A DNA stretch of 64,000 nucleotides. Source: Variovorax sp. PCZ-1 (GTDB lineage: Bacteria; Pseudomonadota; Gammaproteobacteria; Burkholderiales; Burkholderiaceae_C). The DNA lies in assembly GCF_018413605.1 (NCBI RefSeq), contig NZ_JAHCDN010000001.1:868001-932000 (forward strand), written 5' to 3'. Each line of letters opens with the position of its first letter. Positions within the stretch are counted from its first letter, which is position 1. Both the position numbers and the translations under genes were made by a program. Below the pieces are notes generated by a model, which was not told where the DNA came from, did not search any database, and saw only the letters and a list, made by a program, of their open reading frames with translations. Below, in pieces: positions 33,644 through 43,500 of the stretch.

Positions 33644-34369
33644 ATGGCAGGCCACAGTAAATGGGCAAATATCCAGCACCGCAAGGGGCGGCAGGATGAA
33701 AAGCGCGGGAAGATTTGGACGCGCGTGATCCGCGAGATCATGGTGGCGGCGCGTCAGGGGGGCGGGGATTTGACAGCCAATCCGCGTCTGCGTTTGGCGG
33801 TAGATAAAGCCAAAGCTGCAAACATGCCAGCTGACACGATCAAACGCAACATCGACAAAGCCACAGGTAACCTCGAAGGCGTGCATTACGAAGAAATTCG
33901 TTATGAAGGCTACGGCATCGGCGGCGCGGCGATTTTGGTGGACACGATGACAGACAACAAAGTGCGCACCGTCGCTGCTGTGCGGCATGCTTTTAGCAAA
34001 CAAGGCGGCAACATGGGCGCAGAAGGCGCTGTGGCATTCCAGTTCAAGCACTGCGGCCAAATCTTGCTTGCACCGGGTGCAGACGAAGCTAAGGTGATGG
34101 ATATTGCTTTAGAAGCGGGCGCGGATGATGTGATCACCGACGACGAGGGCGGTATTGAGGTGCTTACTTCGCCTACGGATTTCGAAGCAGTGAAAAACGC
34201 GATTGAGGCCGCGGGCTTTCAACCCGAAATTGCCGAAGTGACCATGCGTGCAGAAAACACCGTTGCGCTCACCGGTGATGATGCCGCCAAGATGCAAAAG
34301 CTGCTTGACATGATCGAAGAAATTGATGACGTGCAAAACGTTTTTCACAACGCAGAAATTAACCCATGA
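33644..34369 (+). CDS. YebC/PmpR-family transcriptional or translational regulator
   Basis: 241 residues. The N-terminal [20 protein letters not shown] and [21 protein letters not shown] are diagnostic of YebC/TACO1 proteins, which act as DNA-binding regulators or, for some members, aid ribosomes at proline stretches. GAGGA precedes the ATG. The stop overlaps the purD start (ATGA), so the pair is coupled. It heads the housekeeping block. Confidence 0.96.
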   Translation: MAGHSKWANIQHRKGRQDEKRGKIWTRVIREIMVAARQGGGDLTANPRLRLAVDKAKAANMPADTIKRNIDKATGNLEGVHYEEIRYEGYGIGGAAILVDTMTDNKVRTVAAVRHAFSKQGGNMGAEGAVAFQFKHCGQILLAPGADEAKVMDIALEAGADDVITDDEGGIEVLTSPTDFEAVKNAIEAAGFQPEIAEVTMRAENTVALTGDDAAKMQKLLDMIEEIDDVQNVFHNAEINP

Positions 34370-35652
34370 AAATATTAGTGATTGGCGGCGGTGGCCGCGA
34401 GCATGCACTGGCTTGGAAGCTGGCGCAATCGCCTAAGGTCCAGTGTGTCTATGTCGCGCCAGGTAATGGTGGCACGGCGCTGGATGATCGACTAGTTAAT
34501 TTGAATCTCTCATCGCCCACAGAATTATCTGCTTTTGCTGCTACTGAAAAAATAGCGCTCACGGTCGTGGGGCCAGAGGCTCCGTTGGCTGCTGGCGTGG
34601 TGGATGAATTCCGCGCGAAGGGCTTGCGGATTTTTGGGCCTACCCAAGCTGCGGCGCAATTGGAAAGCTCCAAGGCGTTTAGCAAAGCCTTCATGGCGCG
34701 ACATGCAATTCCGACCGCCGAGTTTGAAACCTTCACCGATGCAGTGGCAGCTCATGCTTACATCGATAAGAAGGGTGCGCCGATTGTGGTGAAGGCCGAT
34801 GGATTGGCTGCGGGCAAGGGCGTGGTGGTGGCGATGTCGCTTGCTGAAGCACATGCGGCTGTTGACGACATGCTGGCTTCGAACGCTTATGGCGTCCAAC
34901 ACAACGGCGAAGCAAGAGTCGTGATTGAAGAGTTCTTAGAAGGCGAAGAAGCCAGCTTCATCGTGCTCTGTGATGGCAAGAACGTGACTGCACTAGCCAC
35001 CAGCCAAGATCACAAGCGCCTGCATGATGGCGACAAAGGCCCGAACACCGGCGGCATGGGCGCCTATTCGCCTGCGCCGGTGGTCACGCCTTCGGTGCAT
35101 GCGAAGGCGATGCGCGAGGTGATCATGCCTACGATCAAGGGCATGGAAGCGGATGGCATTCGCTATACCGGCTTTTTATATGCGGGCCTGATGATCACTG
35201 CGGACGGCAAGATCAAAACGCTGGAATTCAACTGCCGCATGGGCGACCCTGAGACGCAGCCGATCATGATGCGTTTGAAGAGCGATTTGGTCGATGTGTT
35301 GCTCGCCGCAACGGACGCCAAGCTTGACACCATTGAGCTGCAATGGGATCGCCGTGTGGCGCTCGGCGTGGTGCTGGCTGCGCATGGCTATCCGATGACA
35401 CCTCGCAAAGGGGATGTGATCAGTGGTTTGCCTACAGGTGATTCTTCGGTCGGTGACGATGTGCTTGTCTTTCATGCGGGTACATCGCGACAAGACGGTA
35501 AAACGTTGGTCAGCGGTGGCCGTGTGCTTTGCGTCACGGCGTTGGCGGATTCGGTGAAGCAAGCCCAGGCCAGAGCTGCGCAGGTGATCCAAGGGATAGG
35601 GTTTGACGGGATGCAATATCGGCGCGATATTGGGTATCGTGCGGTGAAGTGA
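34366..35652 (+). CDS. purD: Phosphoribosylamine-glycine ligase
   Basis: 428 residues, second step of purine synthesis. ATP-grasp enzyme: [19 protein letters not shown] at the N-terminus, [44 protein letters not shown], and [14 protein letters not shown] are all diagnostic. Residues about 53-64 ([12 protein letters not shown]) show a weak GCCGGC-hairpin-like stretch. Overlaps both yebC (4 bp) and the acyltransferase gene (4 bp). Confidence 0.98.
   Translation: MKILVIGGGGREHALAWKLAQSPKVQCVYVAPGNGGTALDDRLVNLNLSSPTELSAFAATEKIALTVVGPEAPLAAGVVDEFRAKGLRIFGPTQAAAQLESSKAFSKAFMARHAIPTAEFETFTDAVAAHAYIDKKGAPIVVKADGLAAGKGVVVAMSLAEAHAAVDDMLASNAYGVQHNGEARVVIEEFLEGEEASFIVLCDGKNVTALATSQDHKRLHDGDKGPNTGGMGAYSPAPVVTPSVHAKAMREVIMPTIKGMEADGIRYTGFLYAGLMITADGKIKTLEFNCRMGDPETQPIMMRLKSDLVDVLLAATDAKLDTIELQWDRRVALGVVLAAHGYPMTPRKGDVISGLPTGDSSVGDDVLVFHAGTSRQDGKTLVSGGRVLCVTALADSVKQAQARAAQVIQGIGFDGMQYRRDIGYRAVK
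34521..34558 (+). repeat. GCCGGC-hairpin repeat, weak candidate (inside purD)
   Basis: AGAATTATCTGCTTTTGCTG then CTACTGAAAAAATAGCGC. Only the TCTGC, TGCTA-TGAA and ATAGC blocks remain. In the same frame as other plus-orientation copies. Could be chance. Confidence 0.35.
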
Positions 35653-36290
35653 GTGATTTTCAAAAACCCTACATTCTTCAATTCCAAGGCAGCCGTTTAG
35701 CGAAGGCTCTGCTCAGAGTCTTGGGTTGGCGCGTAGCGTTTGATGGTTTTCCTACCCGCCAAGGCATTGCCGTCGTCTATCCGCACACCAGCAATTGGGA
35801 TGCACCTCTGATGTTCGTTGTGAAATGGGCGGTCGGTGTGCAGGTGATGTTTTGGGGGAAAGATACGCTGTTCAAAATTCCGCTGCTGGGCGCATGGCTG
35901 CGATGGATTGGCGGCGTGCCAGTGGAGCGAACAGCCAAGCATGGCGTGGTGGGCAGCATGATTGCTCAGATGCAAGAGCGCAAAGCAAAAGGCGAGTATT
36001 TCTGGCTGGGGCTGGCTCCTGAAGGCACACGCAAATACATACCCGGTTGGCGCAGCGGTTTCTATCGGGTGGCGGTGGCTTGTGATGTGCCGCTCTTGGT
36101 CGTGACTCTGGATTACTCACGCCGCGAATGCAAGGTGAATCAGTTTGTGAAGCTATCGGGTATTGAGGCGCAAGATATGGCGCGTGTAGCCGAGCTTTGC
36201 GCGCCAGTGCGCGGCCTCAAGCCAGAGAATATGGCGCCGGTCGTATTGATTGAGCCCAGCGTTGACCGGCGCGAGCTGATTGTGAAGTGA
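35649..36290 (+). CDS. 1-acylglycerol-3-phosphate acyltransferase-like protein (PlsC family)
   Basis: 213 residues. The acyltransferase motifs are present: H-x4-D in PHTSNWDA (near 47) and APEGTRKYIPGWRSGFYRVA (near 124). Glycerolipid synthesis is the likely role, but the family includes close relatives with other substrates. GTG start overlaps the purD stop. No transmembrane helix is obvious, as usual for the group. Confidence 0.88.
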   Translation: MSDFQKPYILQFQGSRLAKALLRVLGWRVAFDGFPTRQGIAVVYPHTSNWDAPLMFVVKWAVGVQVMFWGKDTLFKIPLLGAWLRWIGGVPVERTAKHGVVGSMIAQMQERKAKGEYFWLGLAPEGTRKYIPGWRSGFYRVAVACDVPLLVVTLDYSRRECKVNQFVKLSGIEAQDMARVAELCAPVRGLKPENMAPVVLIEPSVDRRELIVK

Positions 36291-36329
36291 AATCAGCCTG
36301 GCATCATTTTTCCGCGCTACCATTGCAAC

Positions 36330-37238
36330 ATGAGCATAGAAAAAGTTCGCAGCTATTTGCTGGATCTACAAGACAACATCGTTGCCACATTCAGCAGTGT
36401 GGATGGTTCGGATTTCACCAAAGACAAATGGAAAAAACGCCCTGGTGAGCCTTTGCAGGGCGAGGGGATCACTTGCATTTTGGAGAGTGGTGGTATTTTT
36501 GAGCGCGCGGGTTGCGGCTTCTCGCATGTGCGAGGCGGCAAGCTCCCGCCGTCGGCTACGCAGCATCGTCCTGAGTTGGCGGGCGCGCCGTTTGAAGCGC
36601 TGGGTGTATCGCTGGTATTTCATCCGCACAATCCGTATGTGCCCACCGTGCATATGAATGTGCGCATGCTGGCCGCTAAGGCGCCCAATGGGCAAACCGT
36701 GTTTTGGTTTGGCGGCGGCATGGATCTCACACCTTACTACGGCTATGAGCAAGATGCCGTGCATTTTCACACCATCTGCAAAATGGCTGTGACGCCTTTT
36801 GGGGAGGACAAGTACCCCAAGTTCAAGCAGTGGTGCGATGAATACTTTTATTTGAAGCATCGCAAAGAGCAGCGTGGCATTGGCGGCATCTTTATGGATG
36901 ATTTTTCCGAGGGTGGCTTTTCCAACAGTTTTAGCCTGATGCAATCTATCGGCAATGCTTTCATTCCTGCTTACTTGCCTATTCTTGAGAGGCGTTGTGA
37001 TCAACCCTTCAAGCAGCGCGAGCGCGATTTTCAGCTGTATCGGCGCGGGCGCTATGTGGAATTCAATCTCGTGTGGGATCGAGGCACACATTTCGGCTTG
37101 CAGTCAGGCGGGCGTACCGAATCTATTTTGATGAGCATGCCGCCCATGGTGAGCTGGGCCTATAAGCGCAAGCCTCGCAGTGGCACGCCGGAGAGTGATT
37201 TGTACAAGAAATTTCTTGTGCGCAAGGATTGGATTTGA
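36330..37238 (+). CDS. hemF: Oxygen-dependent coproporphyrinogen III oxidase
   Basis: 302 residues; haem synthesis step from coproporphyrinogen III to protoporphyrinogen IX, using O2. Conserved blocks: [89 protein letters not shown] and [11 protein letters not shown]. Suggests aerobic life. Its 3' end overlaps the nadD start by 4 bp. Confidence 0.98.
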   Translation: MSIEKVRSYLLDLQDNIVATFSSVDGSDFTKDKWKKRPGEPLQGEGITCILESGGIFERAGCGFSHVRGGKLPPSATQHRPELAGAPFEALGVSLVFHPHNPYVPTVHMNVRMLAAKAPNGQTVFWFGGGMDLTPYYGYEQDAVHFHTICKMAVTPFGEDKYPKFKQWCDEYFYLKHRKEQRGIGGIFMDDFSEGGFSNSFSLMQSIGNAFIPAYLPILERRCDQPFKQRERDFQLYRRGRYVEFNLVWDRGTHFGLQSGGRTESILMSMPPMVSWAYKRKPRSGTPESDLYKKFLVRKDWI

Positions 37239-37840
37239 GCGCTGTTCGCAGGCTTGGCATCTTTGGTGGCGCGTTTGATCCGCCACATCTGGCGCATGAG
37301 GCACTTGCACAATTGGCCATTTCGCAATACGCCCTGGATGAGCTGCGCATCGTGCCCACGGGCGTGGCTTGGCACAAGAGCAGAGCGCTAACACCAGCTT
37401 CGCATCGTGTAGCGATGAGTAAATTGGCCTTTGCTGATCTGCCACAAGCCCGCATTGACTCGCGCGAGACACTGCGCAGTGGCGCCACATACTCCATCGA
37501 CACCTTGCTCGAGCTGCGTGCAGAAAATCCACAGGCCGAGCTCTTTTTGTTGATGGGGGAAGATCAGTTGGCCTTCTTCCCGCAATGGCATCGCTTTCAA
37601 GAGATTCTGCAAATAGCTACACTTTTAGTAGCATTCCGCGCAGATTCTATGCCGGCGAATGCACAAAAAGACCCTATAAATCAAGGTAAAATAAAGCATT
37701 CGACGATTCATATGCCTGCCTCGCCCATCAGTGCGACGCAAATTCGCCAACTTTGCTCACACTCACAAGCAATCGACCATCTGGTCAAGCCCTCCGTTGC
37801 GCGGTATATTGCTGAACATCGTCTCTACCTTCTCACCTGA
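37235..37840 (+). CDS. nadD: Nicotinate-nucleotide adenylyltransferase
   Basis: 201 residues; forms deamido-NAD in NAD synthesis. [18 protein letters not shown] holds the ATP-binding GxFDPxHxxH, and [11 protein letters not shown] the SxTxxR motif. There is no ATG; I choose TTG 37235, which overlaps the hemF stop and follows AAGGA. The variable segment about 130-145 ([17 protein letters not shown]) is replaced by a clear copy of the GCCGGC-hairpin repeat, after the usual beta strand and before the C-terminal motif. Confidence 0.94.
   Translation: MSAVRRLGIFGGAFDPPHLAHEALAQLAISQYALDELRIVPTGVAWHKSRALTPASHRVAMSKLAFADLPQARIDSRETLRSGATYSIDTLLELRAENPQAELFLLMGEDQLAFFPQWHRFQEILQIATLLVAFRADSMPANAQKDPINQGKIKHSTIHMPASPISATQIRQLCSHSQAIDHLVKPSVARYIAEHRLYLLT
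37611..37659 (-). repeat. GCCGGC-hairpin repeat, copy 6 (inside nadD)
   Basis: Plus strand TTTTAGTAGCATTCCGCGC then AGATTCTATGCCGGCGAAT. In frame; encodes [14 protein letters not shown]. Clear copy with intact GCCGGC end. Confidence 0.92.
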
Positions 37841-37851
37841 AGAACACCTGA

Positions 37852-38547
37852 ATGGCCACTCCTAAATCCTCTCACATCACCCGCCGTGCACCTGCACCTG
37901 CACCTGCAGCTGCTGCCGACTCACAAGGCAAACGCGATGTCACCAAGCTCACCAAAGCCATTGTTGACGGCTTGGAAGATGTGAAAGCTCAAAACCTCAT
38001 GGTGTTTGATACCGAGCATTTGAGCAGCTTGTTTGAGCGCGTGATCGTAGCCAGCGGCACCAGCAACCGGCAAACCAAGGCGCTGGCGATGAGCGTGCGT
38101 GAAGCGGTGAGCGAAGCAGGTTTTTCCAAACCACGCACCGAGGGTGAAGACAACGGCGAATGGATCATCGTTGATTGCGGCCCAGCCGTGGTGCACATCA
38201 TGCAGCCCGCTATTCGCCAGTATTACCATCTGGAAGATATCTGGGGCGAAAAGCCGTTGCGTTTGAAGCACGCCGCTTCTGAGAAAGAAGCCGAGAAGGC
38301 AGAAAAGAAAGCTGCAGAGGCTGTGTCTAAGAAAAAAGAGGCTGCTAAAGCCGAAAAATCTGCGCAGACTGCTACCAAAAAAGTAGCAAAAGAGACGCCA
38401 GCTATAAAAGCTGCAGTAAAAAAACCTGCGGTAAAAAAATCAGCCAGCAAAGCTTCTCCTCAAGCTGTGGCTAAAAAAGCAGTGGCTAAAAAGGCTGCTG
38501 CGAAAAAAGCGCCTGCGAAGAAAGCTGCCGCTAAAAAATCTGCATGA
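37852..38547 (+). CDS. rsfS: Ribosomal silencing factor RsfS with a long Lys/Ala-rich tail
   Basis: 231 residues. The Iojap/RsfS domain spans about 25-130 ([53 protein letters not shown]); it binds L14 and keeps ribosomal subunits apart when nutrients are low. The remaining 100 residues are a low-complexity tail of KKAAAKK/KKAPAKK type, like histone H1 C-termini, far longer than ordinary RsfS (about 105-120 residues in total). The tail is strongly basic and may bind RNA, rRNA or DNA. Overlaps rlmH (ATGA). Confidence 0.93.
   Translation: MATPKSSHITRRAPAPAPAAAADSQGKRDVTKLTKAIVDGLEDVKAQNLMVFDTEHLSSLFERVIVASGTSNRQTKALAMSVREAVSEAGFSKPRTEGEDNGEWIIVDCGPAVVHIMQPAIRQYYHLEDIWGEKPLRLKHAASEKEAEKAEKKAAEAVSKKKEAAKAEKSAQTATKKVAKETPAIKAAVKKPAVKKSASKASPQAVAKKAVAKKAAAKKAPAKKAAAKKSA
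38359..38391 (+). repeat. GCCGGC-hairpin repeat, weak candidate (inside the rsfS tail)
   Basis: TCTGCGCAGACTGCTACCAA then AAAAGTAGCAAA. Retains TCTGCGC, TGCTA and TAGCA blocks in the same frame as other plus-orientation copies; surrounded by A-rich Lys/Ala coding, so chance is possible. Confidence 0.35.
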
Positions 38548-39014
38548 AACTCTGGGTGGTCGCTGTAGGCCAGCGCGTTCCCGATTGGGCGCAAACCGCT
38601 TGGGACGACTACGCCAAGCGCTTCCCACCTGAGATCAAGCTTGAGCTCAAGGCCATCAAAACCGAGCCGCGCACCAACAATAAAAATACCGCAGCGCTCA
38701 TGCTCGCCGAGCGCGAGCGCATCGAGGCTGCGATACCCAAAGGCACGAGAATCGTCGTGCTTGATGAGCGCGGCAAAAACACGAGCACTGTGCAACTCGC
38801 GGCGCGCTTGACCGATTGGCAACTTGGCGGCACAGATGTAGCTTTAGTCATCGGAGGCCCCGATGGCCTCGATCCAGAATTCAGAAAATCCGCCCCTGAG
38901 AGCATTCGCCTTTCAGACCTAACGCTTCCTCACGCCATGGTGCGTGTGCTGCTGGTTGAGCAGCTCTACCGAGCTTGGTCTGTGAATGCGGGGCATCCGT
39001 ATCATCGTGAGTGA
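38544..39014 (+). CDS. rlmH: 23S rRNA pseudouridine(1915) N3-methyltransferase
   Basis: 156 residues, complete SPOUT methyltransferase: [16 protein letters not shown] at the start, [29 protein letters not shown] and [31 protein letters not shown]. Methylates pseudouridine 1915 in helix 69 of 23S rRNA. Directly follows rsfS with a 4-bp overlap, the usual order. Confidence 0.98.
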   Translation: MKLWVVAVGQRVPDWAQTAWDDYAKRFPPEIKLELKAIKTEPRTNNKNTAALMLAERERIEAAIPKGTRIVVLDERGKNTSTVQLAARLTDWQLGGTDVALVIGGPDGLDPEFRKSAPESIRLSDLTLPHAMVRVLLVEQLYRAWSVNAGHPYHRE

Positions 39015-39027
39015 CAGTTTTTTGAAA

Positions 39028-39468
39028 ATGATATTAGTTGATACTGTATCGAGAGCTATGACTGTGCTTATCATGTTGCAACTTGCGGCGTGCGCAGATA
39101 ACGTTTCCAGCAGGGTGGGCGTTGTTAAGCAAGATATTGTTCGTATTCATCAGATTTCCGAAATAAGAACACCGCTAGAACCATTAGACGTGATGGCTAA
39201 AGCATCATCCGTATCAGCCAGCGCAAGGTTTTACGGTGCAGACGGGCAGACCGTTGTTCAAGCAATTTCGAAGAGGCTTGATGAATTGGGCTATTACCTA
39301 GTCAAGATTGAAGATTTTGAGAGCGCTGCTGGATGGATGAAGTATTGCCATACAACAGAAGCTGGACGATTTCTGATTCTGACGCGGGAGCTTGCTGCAG
39401 TACAGGTAAGCTCACATGTAAGGGGCTGGAGTCGGGATAAAGAAGAATGTCCAGGTAACAGACGATGA
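39028..39468 (+). CDS. Putative lipoprotein, unknown function
   Basis: 146 residues from ATG 39028 (alternative ATG 39058). TVLIMLQLAACADNVS is a lipobox-type signal peptide with the Cys at about 36. The rest (RLDELGYYLVKIEDFESAAGWMKYC, RFLILTRELAAVQVSSH) has no recognised domain. Codon use is more A/T-rich than its neighbours, and it splits the usual rlmH-maf adjacency, hinting at later insertion. Confidence 0.55.
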   Translation: MILVDTVSRAMTVLIMLQLAACADNVSSRVGVVKQDIVRIHQISEIRTPLEPLDVMAKASSVSASARFYGADGQTVVQAISKRLDELGYYLVKIEDFESAAGWMKYCHTTEAGRFLILTRELAAVQVSSHVRGWSRDKEECPGNRR

Positions 39469-39514
39469 ACATACTTTTTGCTGAGATGCAAATGCTGCAC
39501 TGAAAAACTAGGCT

Positions 39515-40111
39515 ATGTCAGTATCTTTATTCATCTACCTCGCCTCTCAAAGCCCACGCCGCGCTCAGCTCTTGGAGATGCTGGGCGTAAGGTTTGAATT
39601 GCTTATTGCCGATGCGAGTGAAGATGCAGAGAGTTTGGAGATTGCGCTGAAGAATGAAGCACCTAGCGCTTATGTACAGCGCGTGACGGGTTTGAAGTTG
39701 GACGCGGCGGTGGCTCGGATGAAGCGGCGCGGTTTGCCTGCTGCGCCTGTGATTTGCTCTGACACCACCGTGGCGATGGGGCGCACGATTTATGGCAAAC
39801 CGGAGAATGAAGCAGATGCCGTGCGTATGCTCACAGCGCTGCAAGGGCAGACGCACCGTGTGCTTACAGCTGTAGCGATACAAAATGGCAAAAAGCGGGT
39901 GCAGGCGCTCTCCGTTTCGAAGGTGACATTCGCACCCATGACGCCCAAGGCCATCAAGGCCTATGTGGCCAGTGGGGAGCCGATGGGTAAAGCCGGAGCC
40001 TATGCGATTCAGGGCAAAGCTGCAGCTTATGTGAGCCATATTGCGGGCAGCTACACTGGCATCATGGGGCTGCCGATGTATGAGACTGCGCAATTGATTT
40101 CTTCGCTCTAA
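39515..40111 (+). CDS. maf: Maf-family nucleotide pyrophosphatase
   Basis: 198 residues. IYLASQSPRRAQLLEMLG at the start (SxSPRR motif), VICSDTTVAMGRTIYGKP, and KAGAYAIQGKAAAYVSHIAGSYTGIMGLP are diagnostic of Maf/YhdE, which hydrolyses dTTP, UTP or related nucleotides. Housekeeping hydrolase preceding rng, although the FkbM gene lies between. Confidence 0.96.
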   Translation: MSVSLFIYLASQSPRRAQLLEMLGVRFELLIADASEDAESLEIALKNEAPSAYVQRVTGLKLDAAVARMKRRGLPAAPVICSDTTVAMGRTIYGKPENEADAVRMLTALQGQTHRVLTAVAIQNGKKRVQALSVSKVTFAPMTPKAIKAYVASGEPMGKAGAYAIQGKAAAYVSHIAGSYTGIMGLPMYETAQLISSL

Positions 40112-40135
40112 AGATCAACAGCGGCATAACGCGCC

Positions 40136-41128
40136 ATGATGAAGTACGACTCGAATTCTGTTGCGGCGCGAAGTTCGGCCGTCGAGCTTTGGGGCGGACG
40201 TTTGCGGCGCTTGATGCAAAGCAGCGTGGAGTGGCCAGGATTGTTGTTGCCATTGAAGCTGATGGTGCTTGGCCTAGGCTTGGGATTGCTGAAATGGACA
40301 GCATTGCGTCGCTACAGCCCAGAGATAGTCACGAAGCGTGGTCTGCGTTTGGCAGGCGCGCCTTTGGATTCCACTTTGAATGCCGTGGTGTTTTACCGAG
40401 GCGAATTTGAGCCTGTGCTCACGCAGGGTCTGCAGCACTGGATTCAGGCTGGCGATGTCTGTGTTGATGCTGGCGCGAATGTGGGCTATTTCACTCTCCT
40501 GATGGCGAAGCAGGTGGGCACCCAAGGCAAAGTCATTGCGATAGAGGCCGCGCCACGCAATGTATTGCGCATACAGAGAAATCTAGACGTCAATGCATTT
40601 CATGAAACCCATACTCAAGTGGTTCAGGTCGTGCATGCGGCTTGTGCAGAGCAATCTGCACCGATCACTTTCTATATCAATCGCCATAACGATATGCATT
40701 GCCGCTTGCAGCCGCCCAAGCGTAGCGAGTTGGATTTTTGGTTGATGGGGGGCAGCAAAGCCTGGAGGCCAGTGGAAGTCAGTGGGCGCACGTTCAAGGA
40801 TATTTTGGGTGACGATGCAGCGCAGGTGAGCTTCATCAAGCTGGATATCGAAGGCGCGGAGCATCATGTGGTGCATGATGTTTTGACACACTGCACACAT
40901 CCCAAACTCAAGGTGGCGATGGAAGTTAAAGCGCCCTTCATTCGCGCAAGTCTTGAGGGCTTTGAAAAAATGGGCTTTCACTTGTATGACCTGCGCAACA
41001 ACTACCAATGGCTGCACTCTGGAACTCTGCATTCGCTGCGCCCCATCAGTTTTGATCAATCTTACCGCTCCTCATTTATGCTGGATGTGTTGGTAAGTCG
41101 CCTAGCCCTGACTTCTATTGCACACTAG
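40136..41128 (+). CDS. FkbM-family methyltransferase
   Basis: 330 residues. SAM-binding motif VCVDAGANVGYFTLLMAK near 100 and KVIAIEAAPRNVLRIQRNL, then FIKLDIEGAEHHVVHDVL, match FkbM methyltransferases that O-methylate sugars or polyketides. The first 60 residues are mostly hydrophobic with basic residues (LLPLKLMVLGLGLGLL), possibly a membrane-associated arm. It lies between maf and rng, an unusual spot; target unknown. Start could be either of two adjacent ATGs (40136/40139). Confidence 0.85.
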   Translation: MMKYDSNSVAARSSAVELWGGRLRRLMQSSVEWPGLLLPLKLMVLGLGLGLLKWTALRRYSPEIVTKRGLRLAGAPLDSTLNAVVFYRGEFEPVLTQGLQHWIQAGDVCVDAGANVGYFTLLMAKQVGTQGKVIAIEAAPRNVLRIQRNLDVNAFHETHTQVVQVVHAACAEQSAPITFYINRHNDMHCRLQPPKRSELDFWLMGGSKAWRPVEVSGRTFKDILGDDAAQVSFIKLDIEGAEHHVVHDVLTHCTHPKLKVAMEVKAPFIRASLEGFEKMGFHLYDLRNNYQWLHSGTLHSLRPISFDQSYRSSFMLDVLVSRLALTSIAH

Positions 41129-41170
41129 GCTACTTCAATACGCCTTCCAAGCCACCCACAAAAATTTGCT

Positions 41171-42679
41171 ATGCAACACGACATTCTCATCAATTGGAGC
41201 CCTCAAGAAACGCGCGTGGCGTTGATTGAGCATGGCGCTGTGCAAGAGCTGCATATCGAGCGCCATTTGGAGCGTGGCCTCGTGGGAAATGTGTATTTAG
41301 GCAAGGTGGCGCGGGTGCTGCCGGGCATGCAATCGGCCTTTATTGATATTGGCTTGGAGCGCGCAGCTTTTTTACATGTGGCTGATTTGGCCAGCTCGGT
41401 CCACGCGCGCTATGCCGATGGCGTGCAACGATCTTCGCAATCGAGCTCACCTGCAGTGCCGATTGAACGCCAAGTGTTTGAAGGCCAAGCGCTGATGGTG
41501 CAGGTGATCAAAGACCCGATTGGTAGCAAGGGCGCGCGGCTCTCTAGCCAGATCAGTTTGGCGGGGCGACAGCTCGTTTTCTTGCCGCAAGACGATCACA
41601 TCGGTATCTCGCAAAAAATCACACCCGAGCAACGCGAGAGCCTGCGCTCGCGGGTGCAAAAGCTCTGGGATGCTCATGCAGCAGAGCAACAGTTCAAAGG
41701 CGGCGGCTTCATCTTGCGCACCAATGCAGAAGAGGCCACAGATGCTGAGCTGCAAGACGATATGGCCTATCTGCTCAAGACGTGGCTGCGTATCAAAGAC
41801 AGCGCCACGCGCTTGCCGCCGCAATCCGTGCTGCACACCGATCTCACACTCATGCAGCGCGTGCTGCGCGATATGGCAAGCGATGAGACGCAAAGCATTC
41901 GCATTGATTCTCGTGAGCAGCATGATGCGCTCATGGCCTATGGCAAAGAGTTCATGCCGCATGCCGCTGCCAAAGTGCAGCTCTACAAAGGCGAGCGGCC
42001 GATTTTTGATTTGTTCAATGTCGATGAAGAAGTGGCCAAGGCCATGGAGCGCCGCGTGGAGCTCAAATCGGGTGGCTACTTGATCATTGATCAGACCGAA
42101 GCCCTCACCACGATTGATGTGAACACCGGCGGCTTCGTGGGGGCGAGAAATTTTGACGATACGATTTTCAAGACGAATTTAGAGGCCGCTGGCGCGATGG
42201 CGCGGCAGCTGCGCCTGCGTAATCTTGGCGGGGTGATCATCGCTGATTTCATTGACATGACGCGTGCCGAGCACCGTGAACAAGTGCTTGCCGAGCTTGG
42301 TAAACAACTTGCGCGAGACCGCACGAAAACCAACGCAGCGAATGCTTTTTCGCCGCTGGGTTTGGTGGAGATGACGCGCAAACGCACCCGCGAATCTTTG
42401 GAACACATGCTCTGCGAGCCATGCCCCGCCTGCCAAGGCAAGGGCAGTGTGAAAACCCCGCGCACCGTGGCCTACGACATCTTGCGAGAAATCTTGCGCG
42501 AAGCCCGCCAATTCAATCCCAAAGAGTTCCGAGTGATTGCTGCGCCGCAAGTGATTGAGCTATTTCTTGATGAAGAGAGTCAGCATTTGGCCGGCTTGTC
42601 TGATTTCATCGGCAAGCCTATTTCTCTTCAGGCTGAAAGCACCATGGTGCAGGAGCACTACGATATTGTGTTGATTTAA
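41171..42679 (+). CDS. rng: Ribonuclease G
   Basis: 502 residues, RNase E/G family without the long RNase E C-terminal part. S1 domain about 30-110 (GNVYLGKVARVLPGMQSAFIDIGL), catalytic ALTTIDVNTGGFVGARN (Asp), NLEAAGAMARQLRLRNLGGVIIADFIDM, and Zn-link ligands in CEPCPACQGKGSV. Processes 16S rRNA 5' end and other RNAs. Last gene of the housekeeping block. Confidence 0.97.
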   Translation: MQHDILINWSPQETRVALIEHGAVQELHIERHLERGLVGNVYLGKVARVLPGMQSAFIDIGLERAAFLHVADLASSVHARYADGVQRSSQSSSPAVPIERQVFEGQALMVQVIKDPIGSKGARLSSQISLAGRQLVFLPQDDHIGISQKITPEQRESLRSRVQKLWDAHAAEQQFKGGGFILRTNAEEATDAELQDDMAYLLKTWLRIKDSATRLPPQSVLHTDLTLMQRVLRDMASDETQSIRIDSREQHDALMAYGKEFMPHAAAKVQLYKGERPIFDLFNVDEEVAKAMERRVELKSGGYLIIDQTEALTTIDVNTGGFVGARNFDDTIFKTNLEAAGAMARQLRLRNLGGVIIADFIDMTRAEHREQVLAELGKQLARDRTKTNAANAFSPLGLVEMTRKRTRESLEHMLCEPCPACQGKGSVKTPRTVAYDILREILREARQFNPKEFRVIAAPQVIELFLDEESQHLAGLSDFIGKPISLQAESTMVQEHYDIVLI

Positions 42680-42737
42680 ACCCTGTAAGACTTACCGGCG
42701 CATGCCGACAGATGCTGAGCATTGACTGGAGCTTGGC

Positions 42738-43490
42738 ATGTCACATCTTACTTTCACTCCTCATTTAATAGCACTCTGCGCAGTATGTATGCCGGCGATC
42801 AGTGCTTTTTCTATGGAAAATTGTTCGGCCAAGTCTGCAGCGACGCTCACACCAGTGATTGAGCTTTACACCTCGGAGGGCTGCAGCTCCTGCCCTCCGG
42901 CGGATACTTGGCTTTCAGGCTTCAAAGCGGCACAAAAAGAAGGCAAGGTGGTGGCTCAGGCCTTCCATGTGAATTATTGGGATTACATCGGCTGGAAAGA
43001 CCGATTTGCTGCGCCCGCCTACACACAGCGCCAACGCGAGCTTTCCGCCCGCACGAGCTTGAACAGCATCTACACTCCGCAAATTGCTAAAAACGGGCTC
43101 ACGGTACGCAATGTTGGCCAAGCTGCCGCGATGCTAGAGAGCCCGCAAGTGGCGCAAGCCAGCATCAACCTCAAGCAAATCGAGCCCAATCGTTTTGAAG
43201 CACGCATTGAAGCCATGCTGGGGACTGTGTGGAGCGCCTATTTCACCGTCACCGAGCACGACCATGTGAGCCGAGTTACAGCAGGCGAAAACAAAGGCGA
43301 GACTTTGAAGAATGATTTTGTCGTGCGCCAATATGTGCCGCTGGGGCAGTTTACCGGGGAGCAGACCCTTAAATTCAGCAGCCTCGCGCCTACGCTTACA
43401 GCGGGTAAAGCGCATCCAAGGCAAATCAACCTGGTGGTGACCGACAACAAAACCGGCAAAACCATGCAGGCTTTGAGCTTGGACTGTTGA
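42738..43490 (+). CDS. Exported DUF1223 (thioredoxin-like) protein
   Basis: 250 residues. After the signal region, LYTSEGCSSCPPADTWLS carries the C-x2-C of the DUF1223 family, a thioredoxin-fold group of exported proteins of unknown function; HVNYWDYIGWKDRFA and YTPQIAKNG are other family blocks. The signal-peptide core HLIALCAVCMPAISAFS is encoded by a GCCGGC-hairpin repeat, and cleavage would fall just after it. Convergent with the CAP lipoprotein gene. Confidence 0.9.
   Translation: MSHLTFTPHLIALCAVCMPAISAFSMENCSAKSAATLTPVIELYTSEGCSSCPPADTWLSGFKAAQKEGKVVAQAFHVNYWDYIGWKDRFAAPAYTQRQRELSARTSLNSIYTPQIAKNGLTVRNVGQAAAMLESPQVAQASINLKQIEPNRFEARIEAMLGTVWSAYFTVTEHDHVSRVTAGENKGETLKNDFVVRQYVPLGQFTGEQTLKFSSLAPTLTAGKAHPRQINLVVTDNKTGKTMQALSLDC
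42762..42799 (-). repeat. GCCGGC-hairpin repeat, copy 7 (in the DUF1223 signal peptide)
   Basis: Plus strand TTTAATAGCACTCTGCGCAG then TATGTATGCCGGCGATC. In frame; encodes LIALCAVCMPAI, the hydrophobic core and cleavage region. Confidence 0.9.
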
Positions 43491-43500
43491 GGTCTGCAGC

